Positions 62,184 through 64,000 of a stretch of 64,000 bases of DNA are shown here, piece by piece. The DNA is from Prevotellaceae bacterium UBA2738. GTDB taxonomy: Bacteria; Bacteroidota; Bacteroidia; Bacteroidales; Bacteroidaceae. How positions within the stretch are numbered: the first letter of the stretch is position 1; each line of letters opens with the position of its first letter. The DNA lies in NCBI GenBank assembly GCA_002353585.1, contig DEJW01000040.1, positions 1 through 64,000 on the forward strand, read 5' to 3'. Below the pieces are notes generated by a model. The model made no database searches and was not told where the DNA came from. It saw nothing but the letters and a program-made list of their open reading frames with translations. A program made the position numbers and the translations under genes.

Positions 62184-63179
62184 CTATAATATAATATCTT
62201 CCAAAGGAACCTTCTTCCAATCAAAAAGGGGAACGAGGTCCGCAGGTTTACAACAGAACCTTGCTTGGTCATCCAGGCAGGGTTCTTTTTTATCTTCGAT
62301 TAAATGGGCTAAAACGGCGAGTTTGCCTATTATCTCTTCTGCACTGTAATGCTCCCTAAGCTGACCCAAGTCCATACTCTTATCGCGCTTAGACAGTCGC
62401 TGACCTGCCTCATTGCAGAGCAAAGGCAAGTGGGCATACTCCATGCGAGGGAAACCCAACAGTCCCCCAAGGTATATCTGCTGACCAGCACTCTGCAACA
62501 GGTCTCTGCCCCTCACCACCTCAGTGACTCCCATCAGGGCATCATCCACCACCACTGCAAGTTGATAAGCCCATGCCCCATCGCGCCTCCTTACAATGAA
62601 ATCGCCTATATCTTCTTTTATATTTATGGTCTGCTCCCCATAATGCTGATCGTGGTAAGTGATGATCGAAGGAGTGGTGCGCAGAACAATAGAAGGCTTG
62701 TTATCGTAGTGAGCTTGCTCACGTATCGTAGCGTCAGCGTATCGTAGCGTCAGCGTATCGTTAACGTTCCCGTTCCCGTTATCGTTTTCCTGCGGCGCAC
62801 TCACCGCCAATCTCTCTGCCCTCGTTTTATAAGAAAGGTATAGAAGGTCTTGCTGACGTAGTTTCTCAAGGTATTCCTCGTATCTCTCGCCTCGCTCACT
62901 CTGGTAGTATGGTCCTTCATCCCACGTCAGACCAAGCCACTCCAGATCCTCCATTATCTGGTCAGCATACTGCTGCTTGCTGCGCTGAGGGTCTATATCC
63001 TCTATGCGCAACAGCCACTTGCCACCCTTGCTCTTCACAGAGAGCCACGACAGCAGTGCACTGAACACATTGCCCAAGTGCATGCGACCCGTGGGGGATG
63101 GGGCGAAACGACCTCGACCCCCTCTCTGCCCTGCAGGCATCTCTCCCCGAGTGGGAGAGGTATGATATGCTTTCATCAT
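62184..63179 (-). CDS. gluQ: Glutamyl-Q tRNA(Asp) synthetase
   Basis: This 331-residue GluRS-like enzyme attaches glutamate to the queuosine of tRNA-Asp. RFAPSPTGRMHLGNV (HIGH region), LLRIEDIDPQR, VVRGRDLL and RLSKRDKS (KMSKS region) are present, and the anticodon-binding half is missing, as expected. Two oddities are seen. The zinc-binding Cys set of E. coli GluQ-RS is absent (LYLSYKTRAERL). Residues about 128-146 are encoded by repeat DNA. The N-terminal 20 residues also look repeat-derived, so the true start could be M14. It fits the queD-queE genes at 2-3 kb. Confidence 0.85.
   Translation of the reverse strand: MMKAYHTSPTRGEMPAGQRGGRGRFAPSPTGRMHLGNVFSALLSWLSVKSKGGKWLLRIEDIDPQRSKQQYADQIMEDLEWLGLTWDEGPYYQSERGERYEEYLEKLRQQDLLYLSYKTRAERLAVSAPQENDNGNGNVNDTLTLRYADATIREQAHYDNKPSIVLRTTPSIITYHDQHYGEQTINIKEDIGDFIVRRRDGAWAYQLAVVVDDALMGVTEVVRGRDLLQSAGQQIYLGGLLGFPRMEYAHLPLLCNEAGQRLSKRDKSMDLGQLREHYSAEEIIGKLAVLAHLIEDKKEPCLDDQARFCCKPADLVPLFDWKKVPLEDIIL
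62709..62787 (-). repeat. Composite repeat inside gluQ
   Basis: A GTGAGCTTGCTCAC hairpin (62709-62722) is followed by 16-bp units, CGTATCGTAGCGTCAG, twice and partly a third time (62722-62760), then AACGTT and AACGGG-type hexamers (62757-62787). On the minus strand it contains GATAACGGGAACGGGAACG, identical to 19 bases in the queE insert. Confidence 0.8.
63118..63165. repeat. CCCTCTCTGCCC/GGGAGAG repeat at the gluQ N-terminus
   Basis: A C-rich segment runs into CTCTCCCCGAGTGGGAGAG, a perfect small hairpin, inside the first codons of gluQ. It resembles the repeat arms around 3619-3744. It encodes the unusual N-terminal residues SPTRGEMPAGQRG. Confidence 0.45.
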
Positions 63180-63197
63180 TTTAACTCCTTAACTCCT

Positions 63198-63242
63198 AAG
63201 AGTTCAATTGTCAATTATCAATTATCAATTGTCAATTATCAA
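63198..63242. repeat. AATTGTCAATTATC phrase repeats
   Basis: CAATTGTC, AATTATC, AATTATC, AATTGTC and AATTATC stand in tandem between the truncated hydrolase and gluQ. Similar AATTAGT phrases occur at 1945-1978, 4130-4165 and 51500-51530. Confidence 0.55.
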
Positions 63243-64000
63243 ACTCCCTATCAAAAAACTCCACCACTTCCTTTTGCTGTGCCTTATTGAAGAAATGCTT
63301 CTCATCCCATAGTTTGGTGATAAGTTTATCAGCTGCACCATGCTTTGCCCATGCCTTTTGCATCACCTCATAGCTGGCTTTCACACCATCTACTGGGAAG
63401 AGTTTATCTCTTGTTCCGTTGAAGAACAAGGCTGGTTTGGGAGCTGCAAGAGAAGCCACCTGAGGGTAGTCGGCTATGTTACGAATGCCAGGAATGAGCA
63501 TAGAGTAAGCCGAACCGCCCTTGTTCTGGTTGTTCTCGATGGTCATAAGATGTTCCGTATCGTTCATCCAACAGATAGAGGCACTCGCCTTGATATCATC
63601 GCTCAGCGCAGCGAGCATCCACGAACGGTACGAACCCATAGAGAATCCTAAGCATCCCACCTTGTCTGGATTGACCATTGGCAGGTGGGCGAGGAAAGCT
63701 GCAGAACGTATATCGTCCCACGTTATCCAGGCTCCCCATGAGGTGCCCATCTGCAACATGTTTGAGGCAAGTGCCTGCTGGCGGTCGTAGAGTTGTTTGT
63801 TTCTCTCGCTTGGCTCGTAGGGCATAGGCGAAGGTGCTCTGTCACCCCAGAACAGGGCATCAGTACTCAATACCACATAACCCTTCTTGGCGAGTTCGTC
63901 ACCCACATACACTCCGTCATAGCACTTTGCCACCCAGTCGTCAGCATCGGCAAGGGTTAGCGAATCAACTCCGAAAGGCTTCACCATCTTCTCCTTACCT
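63232..64000 (-). CDS. Alpha/beta hydrolase, 5' end outside window
   Basis: At least 256 residues are visible, and the frame continues past the right edge before the Met at 63987 (GKEKM). The nucleophile elbow GFSMGSY, a possible acid in FNGTRDKLFPVDG and the His in WDEKHFFN are in the right order for an alpha/beta hydrolase. The family looks like the large dienelactone/acetyl-xylan-esterase-like group (Abhydrolase_7 pattern). The substrate is unknown. It is downstream of sequence not included here. Confidence 0.75.
   Translation of the reverse strand, partial: GKEKMVKPFGVDSLTLADADDWVAKCYDGVYVGDELAKKGYVVLSTDALFWGDRAPSPMPYEPSERNKQLYDRQQALASNMLQMGTSWGAWITWDDIRSAAFLAHLPMVNPDKVGCLGFSMGSYRSWMLAALSDDIKASASICWMNDTEHLMTIENNQNKGGSAYSMLIPGIRNIADYPQVASLAAPKPALFFNGTRDKLFPVDGVKASYEVMQKAWAKHGAADKLITKLWDEKHFFNKAQQKEVVEFFDREFDN

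Overview
The window looks like chromosome from a Prevotella-like member of the Bacteroidales. Most transcription units start with the Bacteroidetes TAnnTTTG minus-7 box. Secreted proteins carry Bacteroidales lipoboxes. There is a PorT-like type IX secretion component, and two secreted proteins carry matching C-terminal tails. Fimbrillin, DUF3575 and DUF5119 families, a membrane-anchored beta-propeller/AraC regulator and BspA-like leucine-rich repeats are also typical of this order. No phage, insertion sequence, CRISPR array or rRNA was seen.

Layout. 1-747 is repeat-rich and non-coding, followed by a secreted Asp-box hydrolase. 2.0-3.6 kb is a queD-queE-folE operon (GTP to 7-carboxy-7-deazaguanine, the first steps of queuosine synthesis), preceded by what I read as a preQ1-I riboswitch. 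A 55-residue ferredoxin (3746-3913), the PorT-like protein, two lipoproteins and an M23 peptidase-like lipoprotein follow. 8.2-16.1 kb pairs a 1702-residue secreted enzyme (SGNH esterase plus pectinesterase) with a membrane-anchored AraC regulator, presumably a pectin-use unit. 16.1-21 kb is housekeeping: pgeF, obgE, adk, hpt and nnr.

21.1-36.9 kb is one co-oriented block of ten envelope genes: a DUF3575 protein with a charged tail, a DUF5119 lipoprotein, four fimbrillin-like lipoproteins, a second DUF3575 protein, an OmpA-like protein, a large outer-membrane barrel and a TPR protein. I interpret it as an elaborated FimA/Mfa-type (type V) pilus or surface-fibre system. 37-50 kb returns to core functions: rodA, dnaE, psd-pssA-tadA, nfeD plus an SPFH protein, a polysaccharide nucleotide-sugar dehydratase, pepD, a low-molecular-weight phosphatase and tRNA-Met. 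51.2-52.5 kb is a large non-coding stretch of palindromes and repeats. It leads into a long structured leader for a BspA-like surface protein and its partner. The last part holds a Zn/Cd-type P-ATPase, a tripartite RND efflux operon, gluQ (the glutamyl-queuosine step) and a truncated alpha/beta hydrolase.

Most unusual points. (1) A 21-bp palindromic tandem repeat, exactly two helical turns per unit, occurs at three separated places and fills the obgE-adk gap. (2) Composite repeats built on AACGGG are inserted in frame into two queuosine-pathway genes, queE and gluQ. (3) The leader at about 52213-52535 has mutually exclusive stems and a U-rich terminator-like arm. (4) The ten-gene fimbrial block. 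All calls come from reading the sequence; no database or folding program was run.
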